The notes under the pieces are model-generated. The model was not told where the DNA came from and searched no databases. It worked only from the letters and a program-made list of their open reading frames with translations. From assembly GCA_016721195.1 (NCBI GenBank), contig JADKIO010000005.1, forward strand, positions 1,114,001 through 1,178,000: DNA of 64,000 bases, written 5' to 3'. Each line of letters starts with the position of its first letter. Position 1 is the stretch's first letter. This stretch comes from Candidatus Geothrix skivensis. GTDB lineage: Bacteria; Acidobacteriota; Holophagae; Holophagales; Holophagaceae. A program made the position numbers and the translations under genes. Below, one piece after another: positions 40,898 to 49,724 of the stretch.

Positions 40898-42097
40898 ATG
40901 CCCGCAGCTTCCGCATCCGCATCCGACGCCCTCGCCCTGCTCATCAAGGGCACGGTGACCTGCCACAAGGTGGAGCAGCTGGACGCCAGGCTCAGGTCAG
41001 GCCGGCCCCTGCGCATCAAGGCGGGCTTCGATCCCACGGCACCGGATCTGCATCTGGGCCACGGCGTGCTCATCCGCAAGATGGCCCAGTTCCAGAAGCT
41101 GGGCCACGAGGTCACCTTCCTCATCGGCGACTTCACGGGACTCATCGGCGATCCCACGGGCAAGAAGGCCACCCGCCCGCCTCTCACCCGCGAAGAAGTG
41201 CTGGCCAACGCCGAGACCTACAAGGCCCAGGTCTTCAAGATCCTCGATCCCGAGAAGACGAAGGTCCGCTTCAACAGCGAGTGGCTGGGCAGCATGGTGG
41301 GCGAAGGCTGGATTCGCCTGGCGTCGCGGTTCACGGTGGCCCAGATGCTGGAGCGCAACGATTTCGCCAAGCGCATGGAGGCCCGGGAGCCCATCGCCCT
41401 CCATGAGCTGCTCTACCCCCTGACCCAGGCCTACGACTCTGTGGCCCTCGAATCCGACGTGGAGCTGGGCGGCAATGATCAGCTGTTCAACCTCATGCAG
41501 GGCCGCATCCTCCAGGAGGCCTCGGGCCAGAAACCCCAGGTGGTGCTCACGGTGCCCCTGCTGCTGGGCCTGGACGGCGTCGAGAAGATGTCCAAGTCCC
41601 TGGGCAACTACATCGGCTTCATGGAGGATCCGGACACGCAGTTCGGCAAGGCCATGAGCATCAGCGATGCCCTCATGTGGGATTGGTACCTGCTGCTCAC
41701 GGACCTCCTGCCCACCCAGATCGAGGCCCTGAAGCAGGACCACCCCATGGACGCCAAGAAGGCCCTGGCCCGGCAGATCGTATCGGATTTCCACGGCACT
41801 GCTGCGGGCGTGGAGGCCGGGGAGCGCTGGATCCGCCGCTTCTCGGAGCGGAACCAGGAGGAGGCCCCCGAAGTGGCCCTTCCCGCCACGGCAGGCGAGG
41901 TGCCCCTCTCTCGGCTGCTGGTGGATCGGGGCCTCGCCGCCAGCCGCAAGGAGGCGGAGCGGCTCATGGGCCAGGGCGCCGTGAGCCTGGATGGCCAGAA
42001 GGTTGCGGATCCCGCCCTGCGGGTGACCCTGACTGCCGGCCAGTCCCTCCTGGTGAAGGTCGGCAAACTCAAGCTCGAGCGATGGGTGGTCTCATGA
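40898..42097 (+). CDS. tyrS: Tyrosyl-tRNA synthetase
   Basis: This 399-residue class I synthetase charges tRNA-Tyr. The HIGH motif appears as HLGHG (52-56) and KMSKS is at 230-234. The tyrosine pocket lies in the FDPTAPDLHLG and YPLTQAYDSVAL segments. A C-terminal S4 RNA-binding domain covers ~335-399 (LSRLLVDRGLAASRKEAERL). The overall pattern fits the TyrZ-like bacterial branch. The ATG at 40898 gives the normal N-terminus; the longer upstream frame overlaps the preceding gene. Its stop overlaps the next start as ATGA. Confidence 0.95.
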   Translation: MPAASASASDALALLIKGTVTCHKVEQLDARLRSGRPLRIKAGFDPTAPDLHLGHGVLIRKMAQFQKLGHEVTFLIGDFTGLIGDPTGKKATRPPLTREEVLANAETYKAQVFKILDPEKTKVRFNSEWLGSMVGEGWIRLASRFTVAQMLERNDFAKRMEAREPIALHELLYPLTQAYDSVALESDVELGGNDQLFNLMQGRILQEASGQKPQVVLTVPLLLGLDGVEKMSKSLGNYIGFMEDPDTQFGKAMSISDALMWDWYLLLTDLLPTQIEALKQDHPMDAKKALARQIVSDFHGTAAGVEAGERWIRRFSERNQEEAPEVALPATAGEVPLSRLLVDRGLAASRKEAERLMGQGAVSLDGQKVADPALRVTLTAGQSLLVKVGKLKLERWVVS

Positions 42098-43752
42098 GCC
42101 TTCTGGCCCTCAAGGATCTGTTCGCCCGGCACCGGGCCCGAGCCACTGGCCTCTGGCGTCTGGGCCAGGAGCCGGGGCGCACGGTGTTCATGGAAGCCGG
42201 GGATATCGTCTTCGCCTCCAGCACCCACCCCCTGGACCGCTTGACGCACCTGCTGGTGGAACGGGGCAAGATCACCCAGGCCCAGCTCGACTACGCCCTG
42301 ACCAACCTCAATCCCGGCATGTCCATCGGCAAGAACCTCATCGAAATGGGCTTCATCACCCAGCGGGACCTGCTGGACGTGGCCAGGGCCCAGGTGGAAC
42401 GGGTGGTCTGGGCCAGCATCGCCACGCCGGAGGTCGTTCCAGCCTTCGAGGCGAAGGAACTCGACGCCACCACCGTGCGCCTGCCCTTCGACACCCCGGC
42501 CATGCTGCTGGCGAGCGTCCTGAACCTGCAGGACCGGGAGCGGGTGCTGGAGGAGCTTGGCCCCCTGAATCAGGTGGTGGTCCTGGAGGGCCGCCGTCAC
42601 CAGGAGCTGGCCCTGCCCGCGGACCTGGTCCGCCTGCCGGGCCTCCTCGACGGCAGCCGCACCCTCCTGGAGCTGAGCCGGGAGGCCAGCGTGGAGCCCT
42701 TCCGCCTGGGCGCCTTCATCCTCTTCCTCCGGGAGGTGGGCTGGGCGCGGCTCCTTGAGCTGCCCCCCCTGGACCGGCGCGCCCTGGAACGGGCCCTGGA
42801 CCCCGCCGAACCCGCCCTCACGCCGGCCCTTCCCGAGCCTCCACCGGTGGCCCAGCCTTCCCTCTTCGCCGAGATTCATGCCAGTCAGCGGCCCACCACC
42901 AACCTGGAGCACCTCTCCGAGGCCCTGGATGAGCTGGGTCCTGACGACGAACTCGACGACATCCCCCAGACGGTGCCCATGCCTCCCGATCCCGAACCCG
43001 AACCCGCCCTGCCCATCCACCACGAAGCCTCTGGCAGCACGGAGTTCCAGGAGCCCCCACCCCCCGCCGAATCCGGTCCTGAGCCCCCCTCCCGGCGGCG
43101 CCCCCTGATCCTGCTGGGGTTGCTGGTGCTGGCTCTGGTCGGGGCCATATGGTTCGGCCTCCGGCAGGCGGCCCGGTCCCGCCGGGCCACGCCAGCTCCG
43201 CCAGCCAACCTTGAACCGGTTGCTCCGGCCGCCAAACCGCTACCTTCCGCCCCGGAGCCCGCGAAACCAGCCCCCGCTCTGGAACCGGAGAAGAAGGTGG
43301 AAGCCGAGGCCCCCAGGACCCCGACCCTGAACCCGGACCCGGCACCCGCGCCGATTCCTGCCCCGATTTCCGCCCAGAAGCCCGGACCCGCGCCGACCCC
43401 CTCCAGGGCGGATCGCCTCCAGACCATCCTGAAGGGGGACCTCAGCCAGGCGCTGGCCCAGGGTGCCCTCCAGCGGAAGGCCCTCCAGGGCCGCTGGACC
43501 CTGCGCCTGGAGATCGCCTGCCAGGGCGCCACCCTCCAGCATGCCGCCGAGCTGCTGAAGGGACAGGATCCGGATCTCTTCCTGGTGCCCATGACCCTGC
43601 GGGATGGCCGGACTTGCTACCAGGTCTTCCTCGGTTCCTTCGGGTCCGAGGCCGCGGCCCGGGAGGCCGCCCGTAGGCTCCCCCCCCTCTTCCATGCCGA
43701 GGGGAACCGGCCCAAGCCCTTCCGGGTGGCCCAGATTGCGGACCGCCAATAG
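42094..43752 (+). CDS. DUF4388-like / transmembrane / SPOR-domain protein
   Basis: This 552-residue protein of unknown role has three parts. Residues 1-~240 form a cytoplasmic domain resembling DUF4388 (ATGLWRLGQEPGRTVFMEAG, LTHLLVERGKITQAQLDYAL). Next is an acidic Pro/Glu-rich linker and one membrane helix at ~338-358 (LILLGLLVLALVGAIWFGL). The rest is a long Pro/Ala-rich periplasmic stretch and a C-terminal SPOR-like domain (~470-545: YQVFLGSFGSEAAAREAARRL) expected to bind denuded septal peptidoglycan. DUF4388 occurs in regulators of motility and polarity, so it may link a cytoplasmic signal to the division site. It is coupled to tyrS by ATGA. Confidence 0.72.
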   Translation: MSLLALKDLFARHRARATGLWRLGQEPGRTVFMEAGDIVFASSTHPLDRLTHLLVERGKITQAQLDYALTNLNPGMSIGKNLIEMGFITQRDLLDVARAQVERVVWASIATPEVVPAFEAKELDATTVRLPFDTPAMLLASVLNLQDRERVLEELGPLNQVVVLEGRRHQELALPADLVRLPGLLDGSRTLLELSREASVEPFRLGAFILFLREVGWARLLELPPLDRRALERALDPAEPALTPALPEPPPVAQPSLFAEIHASQRPTTNLEHLSEALDELGPDDELDDIPQTVPMPPDPEPEPALPIHHEASGSTEFQEPPPPAESGPEPPSRRRPLILLGLLVLALVGAIWFGLRQAARSRRATPAPPANLEPVAPAAKPLPSAPEPAKPAPALEPEKKVEAEAPRTPTLNPDPAPAPIPAPISAQKPGPAPTPSRADRLQTILKGDLSQALAQGALQRKALQGRWTLRLEIACQGATLQHAAELLKGQDPDLFLVPMTLRDGRTCYQVFLGSFGSEAAAREAARRLPPLFHAEGNRPKPFRVAQIADRQ

Positions 43753-43805
43753 GCTTTTCTAAACACGACAAGCGCAAGATATACCATTATTGGAATGATC
43801 GGTCC

Positions 43806-43834
43806 TTTACAAACGATCTAAACTCGACGATACT
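43806..43834 (+). promoter_or_regulatory. Candidate promoter of rlpA
   Basis: TTTACA (43806-43811), a 17-base spacer and GATACT (43829-43834) lie in a 138-base AT-rich gap that contrasts sharply with the GC-rich genes on both sides. The predicted transcript would have a leader of about 50 bases. Confidence 0.45.
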
Positions 43835-43890
43835 TTATATGTATACGAGCTGGTCCATTAATTGCGGACTGTTGATCTTTGTGGAGTCCA

Positions 43891-44733
43891 ATGACGTCCC
43901 CCTTCCATCCCACCAATTGGAGTCAGGCCTGTGCATCGTGGATCCACGAGATCCAGATCGCCTTCGACCCTCCAACCCCGGTGGAACTCGGCAAAGGCGG
44001 GTTGTTGCGGCTCATGCGCTGGAGCACGCCCCGGGTGGCGACCCTGGTTCTCCTCAGCTTCACCCTCCACTGCACCCGACCCCCGGTCTCCATCGTCTCC
44101 ACACGGACCGCCCGGGATGGCCGCGCCAGTTCAGATGCCCAGCCTTACATCGAGGAGGGGATCGCCAGCTGGTATGGTGGCAACGATGATGGGTTCGCTG
44201 GCCGGCCTACGGCCAGCGGTGAAATTTTCGATCCAGAGCAGTACACCTGCGCCCACCGGACCCTGCCCTTGGGCACCTTCGTGGAGGTCGAGAACCTCGA
44301 CAACCACAAGCGGACCGTCCTCCGGGTGAACGACCGGGGGCCCTTCATCAAGAACCGAGTCCTGGACCTGTCCAAGCGGGGCGCCCAAGAGTTGGGCTTC
44401 CTCGGCCAGGGTACCTCCCGGATCCGGCTGCGTTCCGTGGATGCCATGGGACTGCCCACCACCCTGGACCTGGGTGCCGATCAGAGCGATCCCTACGTCG
44501 TGCAGGTGGCATCATTATCGGATGCCAAGAATATTGACTCACTTACGAGAGAACTTGAAAACACCTTCGGAGTGGTGACCCTCCAAAGTGCCATCACCCG
44601 TAGGGGTCTCTCCGTGAAGCGGGTCCGGGTGGGGAGCTACTCCACCCGCCAGGACGCCGAGCAGGCCGCCGAAAAGATCGCCAAGCTCCTGAAGGACCGC
44701 GGTGTCGAACCCTTCATCACCCGCCAGCGCTGA
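43891..44733 (+). CDS. rlpA: RlpA-family septal lytic transglycosylase-like protein with SPOR domain
   Basis: The protein has up to 280 residues. The double-psi beta-barrel RlpA domain is clear (GIASWYGGNDDGFAGRPTAS, YTCAHRTLPLGTFVEVENL, VNDRGPF, LDLSKRGAQELGF), followed by a SPOR domain (PYVVQVASLSDAKN, VKRVRVGSYSTRQDAEQAA). RlpA proteins cleave peptidoglycan strands lacking stem peptides at the septum, usually as lipoproteins. GGAG supports the ATG at 43891, but the hydrophobic segment VATLVLLSFTLHC would be a better signal or lipoprotein peptide if translation began at the ATG at 44014. The lipobox is poor. The ispD start lies inside its last codons. Confidence 0.87.
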   Translation: MTSPFHPTNWSQACASWIHEIQIAFDPPTPVELGKGGLLRLMRWSTPRVATLVLLSFTLHCTRPPVSIVSTRTARDGRASSDAQPYIEEGIASWYGGNDDGFAGRPTASGEIFDPEQYTCAHRTLPLGTFVEVENLDNHKRTVLRVNDRGPFIKNRVLDLSKRGAQELGFLGQGTSRIRLRSVDAMGLPTTLDLGADQSDPYVVQVASLSDAKNIDSLTRELENTFGVVTLQSAITRRGLSVKRVRVGSYSTRQDAEQAAEKIAKLLKDRGVEPFITRQR

Positions 44734-45406
44734 TTCGCTGCGTCCCTTCCTGGTCATCCCGGCCGGGGGGCGGGGACTGCGCATGGGCGGAGGGCTGCCA
44801 AAGCAGTTCCGGGACTGGGATGGCCGCCCCCTGCTCCAGGTGACCGTGGAGGCCTTCCTCGCCCCGGGGATGCCCCCCCTGGCGGGCATCGCGCTGGCGG
44901 TGCCGGATTCCCACGTGGAGGAGGCTCGCAGCTGGTCCTTCGGGGTTCCCTGCACCATCGTCACCGGGGGCTCCACCCGCCAGGAATCCGTCTGGATCGC
45001 CCTGAAGACCCTCCCGGACCTGCCCCTGGCGCCCGTGATGATCCACGACGCCGTGCGCCCCTTTCCGCCCACGGCGCCGCTCTGGGAGGCCCTGGAAGCC
45101 CTTAACCGCTTCGATGGCGTGCTGCTGGGGGAACCCTCCACGGATACCCTCAAGCGGGTGGATTCCCATGGCCTGGTGCTCCGCACCGAGCCCCGGGAGG
45201 AGTTCTTCCGGGCCCAGACCCCCCAGATCGCCCGGCTCGGCACCTGGCGGCAGGCCTTCCAGTCCGCCGAGGCGGCCGGTTTCCTGGGCACCGATGACGT
45301 GGCCCTGCTGGAACGGCTGGGCCTGTCGGTGAGGCTCATTCCCAGCCCCAGTTCCAATCTGAAGCTCACCACCCCCGAAGACTGGCAGCGGGCCCGCTCC
45401 CACTGA
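44702..45406 (+). CDS. ispD: 2-C-methyl-D-erythritol 4-phosphate cytidylyltransferase
   Basis: This 234-residue enzyme of the non-mevalonate isoprenoid pathway makes CDP-methylerythritol. The nucleotide-binding loop is IPAGGRGLRMGGGLPKQF, with TGGSTRQESV, VMIHDAVRPF and FFRAQTPQI as further landmarks. The start is GTG at 44702, preceded by AAGGA and lying 32 bases inside rlpA in another frame, which suggests translational coupling. ispF, often adjacent or fused, is not here. The enzyme length is normal. Confidence 0.92.
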   Translation: MSNPSSPASADSLRPFLVIPAGGRGLRMGGGLPKQFRDWDGRPLLQVTVEAFLAPGMPPLAGIALAVPDSHVEEARSWSFGVPCTIVTGGSTRQESVWIALKTLPDLPLAPVMIHDAVRPFPPTAPLWEALEALNRFDGVLLGEPSTDTLKRVDSHGLVLRTEPREEFFRAQTPQIARLGTWRQAFQSAEAAGFLGTDDVALLERLGLSVRLIPSPSSNLKLTTPEDWQRARSH

Positions 45407-45449
45407 CCACACCACGGAGTGTGGTGGCTGGACCCACATTCGTTATCTG

Positions 45450-45477
45450 TTGATGGCTAGCTAAATCAAGAAATATT
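45450..45477 (+). promoter_or_regulatory. Candidate promoter of lpxC
   Basis: TTGATG (45450-45455), a 16-base spacer and AATATT (45472-45477) lie in an AT-rich gap of about 120 bases ahead of lpxC. The segment also contains the GCTAGC palindrome flanked by TTGAT/ATCAA arms, which could be an operator. Other hexamer choices are possible. Confidence 0.35.
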
Positions 45478-45528
45478 TCAACTAGCATATCGGCATAAAA
45501 ATAGCATTCAAAACTGCGAGGACGATCC

Positions 45529-46449
45529 ATGCCCCGCAGCACTGCCCCCCAGACCCTGAGCCGCGAGATCACGATCTCGGGTCACGGTCTGCACGGCAAC
45601 CGCCCCTGCTCGGTGCGCCTGGTGCCCGTGGCCGTTCCCTCGGGGCTGGTCTTCGTCCACACCCCCACCGGGACCGAGATTCCCGCCAGGGCCGAACTGG
45701 CCGGGGACCTGGTCCTGGCCACCACCCTCGTGAAGGCCGGGGTCCGCCTCCAGACCATCGAGCACCTGCTCTCCGCCCTCTCCGGATTGGAAGTCGAGCA
45801 CCTCCGCATCGAAGTGGATGCCGAAGAGTTGCCCATCCTGGATGGCAGCGCCGCCCCCTGGGTGGATGCCATCCTCCAGGCCGGCATCCGGGCTCTGGCG
45901 GGCCGCCGCCGCTTCATGAAGATCACCCATCCGGTGGAAGTCCGGAATGGCGATCGCTGGATCCGCGCCCTCCCCTTCGACGGCCTGCGGCTCCGCTACG
46001 TCATCGACTTCCCCATTCCGGCCCTGGGCCGCCAGAGCCGTGAGCTGAGCCTCACTCCGGACAAGTACCGCCGCGAGCTGGGCTCGGCCCGCACCTTCTG
46101 CCTGGCCCAGGAAATCGATCAGATGCGGGCCCGGGGCCTGGCCCTGGGCGGCAGCCTGGACAATGCCGTGGTCTTCGGTGCCGATGGCCCCCTGAACGAC
46201 TCCCTCCGCTTCGAAGATGAAGCCGTGCGCCACAAGATGCTGGACCTGGTGGGCGACCTCGCCCTCCTCGGCGCGCCCCTGCTGGGCCTGGTGGAAGCCC
46301 ATGCCGCCGGCCATGCCATGCACGTCGCCCTGGCCCAGGCCATCCTCGCCGATCCCAGCTGCTGGGAATGGACCGAGGATGCCGAACCCGCCAACGTGCG
46401 CTTCTTCTTCCAGCCCGCCGACCTCAGCATCACCGCCCAGCCCGCCTGA
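45529..46449 (+). CDS. lpxC: UDP-3-O-acyl-N-acetylglucosamine deacetylase
   Basis: This 306-residue zinc enzyme is the committed step of lipid A synthesis. It has SGHGLHGNRPC near the N-terminus, the catalytic Glu/zinc His pair E78-H79 in TIEHLLSAL, SARTFCLAQEI in the middle and the second zinc site in RHKMLDLVGD. A final catalytic His lies in VEAHAAGHAMH. It shows that the organism has an LPS-bearing outer membrane. GAGGA is upstream of the ATG. It is separated from the his operon by 96 bases. Confidence 0.96.
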   Translation: MPRSTAPQTLSREITISGHGLHGNRPCSVRLVPVAVPSGLVFVHTPTGTEIPARAELAGDLVLATTLVKAGVRLQTIEHLLSALSGLEVEHLRIEVDAEELPILDGSAAPWVDAILQAGIRALAGRRRFMKITHPVEVRNGDRWIRALPFDGLRLRYVIDFPIPALGRQSRELSLTPDKYRRELGSARTFCLAQEIDQMRARGLALGGSLDNAVVFGADGPLNDSLRFEDEAVRHKMLDLVGDLALLGAPLLGLVEAHAAGHAMHVALAQAILADPSCWEWTEDAEPANVRFFFQPADLSITAQPA

Positions 46450-46545
46450 GCCCCGCGCGAATCGGACACGCAGCCTCAGGTGACGCGGCATTTCCTGTTG
46501 CGACACAGCCCTTGAAGCTGGCAGGATGATCGTTCCACCCGAGAG

Positions 46546-47883
46546 GTGCATAGGTGTTACTTCATCCCCATCAGTGACCTGACAAACCCGGCGGACGTGC
46601 CGGGGTGGGTGGCCGCACTGGCCAGAAGCGGGGAGACGGAAGCAGCCACACGGAAGGCCGTGACGGCCATCCTGGCGGATGTGCGCCGGGACGGATTGGC
46701 GGCCGCCGTGGACTGGACCCTCCGCCTGGATGGTGTCCAGCTGGATGCCGTTGCGATCCGCATTCCCGTGAACGCCCTGGAGGCGGCCCGCCGGGAGCTT
46801 GACCAGCGCCAGCCGGACCTCATGGCCGCCTTGCGGGAGATGATCTCGAACATCCGCCGCTTCGCCGAAGGCCAGCGCCGCTGCCTGCTGGACCTGGAGC
46901 TGCCACTGCCTGGTGGGGGCACCGTGGGCGAACGCTGGTGCCCGCTGAAGACGGCGGGCGTCTACATCCCCGGCGGCCGGGCCTTCTATCCCTCCACCCT
47001 CGCGATGACCGTCATCCCCGCCCAGGTGGCGGGGGTGGCGCGCATCGTGGGGGTGACGCCGCCGAAACCCCAGGCCACCTTGCCCGGCGCCTGGGGCGTG
47101 GATCCCCTGGTGCTGGCCTGCGCCGCGGAGCTCGGCCTCACGGAGCTCTATCCCTTCGGCGGCGCCCAGGCCCTGGGCTGGCTGGCCTTTGGCGAGCCCG
47201 CGGTGGATCTCATCGCCGGCCCCGGCAACCGCTACGTTTCCGAAGCCAAGCGGCAGCTCATCGGCACCTGCGGCATCGACGCCCTGGCGGGCCCCACGGA
47301 GCTGCTGATCCTCGCCGATGGCGGCGCCGAGCCCACCTGGCTGGCGGAGGATCTGATGGCCCAGGCGGAGCACGATCCCGATGCGGCCGCCGTGTTGGTG
47401 AGCCCGGACCGTGCCCTGCTGGAGGCCGTGGCCGTCGAGCTGCAGGCCAGGACGGCCGCCTCGCCCCGCCGCGCCATCCTGGAGCAGAGCCTGGCCAACC
47501 ACGGACGCCTGGTCCTCGCGAAACGCGAGCTCGCCATCGCCCTGGCCCAGGCCTGGGCGCCGGAGCACCTGGAGCTCTCCGTGGCCGATCCCGACGCCTG
47601 GCTGTCTCACCTGACCACCGCCGGCGCCGTGTTCATCGGCGGCGCCAGCGCCGAGTCCTTCGGCGACTACGGCGCCGGGCCCAACCACGTGCTGCCCACG
47701 GATCGCAGCGCCCGCTATACCAGCCCCCTGGGGGTGGCCACCTTCCTCAAGCGGCAGAGCCTGCTCCGCCTCTCGCCTGCCGATGCCGCGGCCATGGCGC
47801 CCTGGGTGGAGCGCCTGGCGGAGGCGGAGGGCCTCCCGCACCACGCCCGCAGCGCCGCCCTCCGCGCCCAGCCTCACCGGTAG
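46546..47883 (+). CDS. hisD: Histidinol dehydrogenase
   Basis: This 445-residue zinc enzyme catalyses the last two oxidations from histidinol to histidine. Motifs are VYIPGGRAFYPST, GPGNRYVSEAKRQLIG, LAGPTELLI, QAEHDPDAAAVLVS, and the active-site region FIGGASAESFGDYGAGPNH. The start is GTG at 46546, which overlaps its own weak AGAGG site; there is no better in-frame start. It is the first gene of the his cluster. I see no His-rich leader peptide or attenuator in the 96 bases before it. The next gene follows after 77 bases, with a possible internal -10 (TACCCT). Confidence 0.94.
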   Translation: MHRCYFIPISDLTNPADVPGWVAALARSGETEAATRKAVTAILADVRRDGLAAAVDWTLRLDGVQLDAVAIRIPVNALEAARRELDQRQPDLMAALREMISNIRRFAEGQRRCLLDLELPLPGGGTVGERWCPLKTAGVYIPGGRAFYPSTLAMTVIPAQVAGVARIVGVTPPKPQATLPGAWGVDPLVLACAAELGLTELYPFGGAQALGWLAFGEPAVDLIAGPGNRYVSEAKRQLIGTCGIDALAGPTELLILADGGAEPTWLAEDLMAQAEHDPDAAAVLVSPDRALLEAVAVELQARTAASPRRAILEQSLANHGRLVLAKRELAIALAQAWAPEHLELSVADPDAWLSHLTTAGAVFIGGASAESFGDYGAGPNHVLPTDRSARYTSPLGVATFLKRQSLLRLSPADAAAMAPWVERLAEAEGLPHHARSAALRAQPHR

Positions 47884-47960
47884 CCGGGTCCGATCCATGA
47901 ACACCCCCGCTTCTCCGCCCCGGAAGCCTGCTTTTCTCCTACCCTCAACCTGAGCCCACC

Positions 47961-49724
47961 ATGTCTCTCCTGCGTCCAGACCTGTCCGATCTGCTCGGCT
48001 ACCAGCGGCCCTCCCAGCCATCGTCGGGACTGCGCCTGCACATGAACGAAGCCGCCGCCGACTGGCCCCAGGCGGCCCGGGAGGCTCTGCTGGCGCGCCT
48101 GCGGGACCTGCCCTTCCACCGGTATCCGGAGCGCCAGGGCGAACTGACGGAACGGCTGCAGAAACGGCTGGGCGCCCCCGTGGGAGGTCTGCTCCTGGGC
48201 CCTTCCTCCGGTGCCCTGCTGGACCTGGTGGCCATGGCCGGCCTGGGCACCGGTGACAGCGTAGCCATCCCCGATCCGGGGTTCAGCCTCTATCCGCTGC
48301 TGGTCCGGCGCCACGGCGGGCGTGTCCGCCTGGTACCCCAGGGCACGGGTTTCCCGCTGGAGCCCTGGTTCGCGGCCCTGGACTGCCGCCAGGTCTGGCT
48401 GACCCTGCCCAACAATCCCACCGGTGCCTGGATCGCCCCAGAGGCGCTGGAGCCCCTGCTGGCCGCCGCGGCCGCCCGGCCGGAGCCGCCCCTGGTGGTG
48501 CTGGATGAAGCCTATGCCGAATTCGGCACGACCACCCACCGCCTGGCCGTGGACCGCTACCCGAACGTGCTCCTGCTGCGCACCTTCAGCAAGGCCCTGG
48601 CCTCCGCCGCCTGGCGGCTGGGCTACCTGGTGGGCGACCCGGCCCTCATCGCCAGGCTCGGCACCCTGCAACTGCCCTACTCCCTGCCCGCCCCCAGCCT
48701 CGAAGCCCTGGACGTGGCCCTGGATTTCGCCGGCGAGTTCGAGGCCAGCGTGCGCGAGGTGCCCGGTCGCCGGGACCGCCTTTCCGCAGCGCTGACGAAT
48801 CACCGGGCCGCGCCCAGCGCCGCCAACTTCCTGCACGTGTCGCCGGATCCTTCACCGGCCCTGGAGGCCGCTGGCATGCAGGCCCGCCGCCTGCCCGGCA
48901 CCGAGGCGGCCCGGGTCAGCCTTCCTTCCGAAGCCGAGACCGCCCGCCTGGCCTCGGCCCTGGGCGCGACCCTGCCCAAGCCCGCGCCTCGGCCGCGACG
49001 GCGTCTGCTGGCCCTGGACATCGATGGCGTGCTCATCGACGCGGACCGCAGCTTCATGGAGGCCGTGGCCCGGGCCCTGGCCGAGCGGCGGCCCTCGCTG
49101 CCCTGGTCCGACGCCGTCTACACGGCCTTCAAGCGCCTGGGCGGCTTCAACAACGATTTCCGCCTGGCCGCCGGGGCCCTGGCCCTGGCCGAAGCCTACG
49201 GCGATGTGGATTTGCAGCCGGTGATCGAAGGGACCCATGGCCGGGGCTTCCCGGAATTGGAGTCCCGCTTCCAGACCCTGGAACCCATGGCCCAGGCCCT
49301 GGTGCAGAACCACTACACCGACACCATCCAGCTGGAGCGGCCCCTCATCACCCTCGCCGAACTCCAGGCCACGGGCCGTGACCTGGCCATCCTCACGGGA
49401 AGGCCACCCGAAGAACTGGTGCTCGCCTGGCAGGTGCTGGGCTTCGAGCTGCCCGCGGTCTGCGACGCCGCGCCCCACCTCCGCAAGCCTGAGCCCGCGG
49501 GCCTGCTGCAGCTGGCGGATGCCTTCCGGGCCGAGGAGATCCTCTTCGTGGGCGATACCATCGACGACGCCCGCTGCCTGCGGGCCGCCGCGGCCCTCCG
49601 CCCCGAACTCCAGTGGCGCTTTGCGGCCCTGGGCCCGGACCGGGACCGCTTCGCCCTGCCTGAGGACCTGTCCACCGCCAGCCTGCGCGACCTGCTGCCA
49701 TTGCTGAACGAGGAGCTGCCATGA
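47961..49724 (+). CDS. hisC: Histidinol-phosphate aminotransferase fused to a HAD phosphatase
   Basis: The protein has 587 residues. Residues 1-~343 are HisC, a PLP class I/II aminotransferase with NNPTGAW (151-157), D182 and Y185 in LDEAYAEF, the PLP lysine K211 in RTFSKALAS, R219, and the substrate Arg near 318. Residues ~348-587 are a complete HAD hydrolase with nucleophile D353 and acid D355 in LALDIDGVLID, T479 in AILTGRPPEE, K509 in LRKPEP and the metal site GDTIDD (531-536). The HAD part resembles the HAD-IA group TIGR01548. No separate histidinol-phosphate phosphatase (hisN or hisB-N) is in the operon, so this domain probably does that step, next to HisC in the pathway. That function is inferred. 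Confidence 0.88.
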   Translation: MSLLRPDLSDLLGYQRPSQPSSGLRLHMNEAAADWPQAAREALLARLRDLPFHRYPERQGELTERLQKRLGAPVGGLLLGPSSGALLDLVAMAGLGTGDSVAIPDPGFSLYPLLVRRHGGRVRLVPQGTGFPLEPWFAALDCRQVWLTLPNNPTGAWIAPEALEPLLAAAAARPEPPLVVLDEAYAEFGTTTHRLAVDRYPNVLLLRTFSKALASAAWRLGYLVGDPALIARLGTLQLPYSLPAPSLEALDVALDFAGEFEASVREVPGRRDRLSAALTNHRAAPSAANFLHVSPDPSPALEAAGMQARRLPGTEAARVSLPSEAETARLASALGATLPKPAPRPRRRLLALDIDGVLIDADRSFMEAVARALAERRPSLPWSDAVYTAFKRLGGFNNDFRLAAGALALAEAYGDVDLQPVIEGTHGRGFPELESRFQTLEPMAQALVQNHYTDTIQLERPLITLAELQATGRDLAILTGRPPEELVLAWQVLGFELPAVCDAAPHLRKPEPAGLLQLADAFRAEEILFVGDTIDDARCLRAAAALRPELQWRFAALGPDRDRFALPEDLSTASLRDLLPLLNEELP

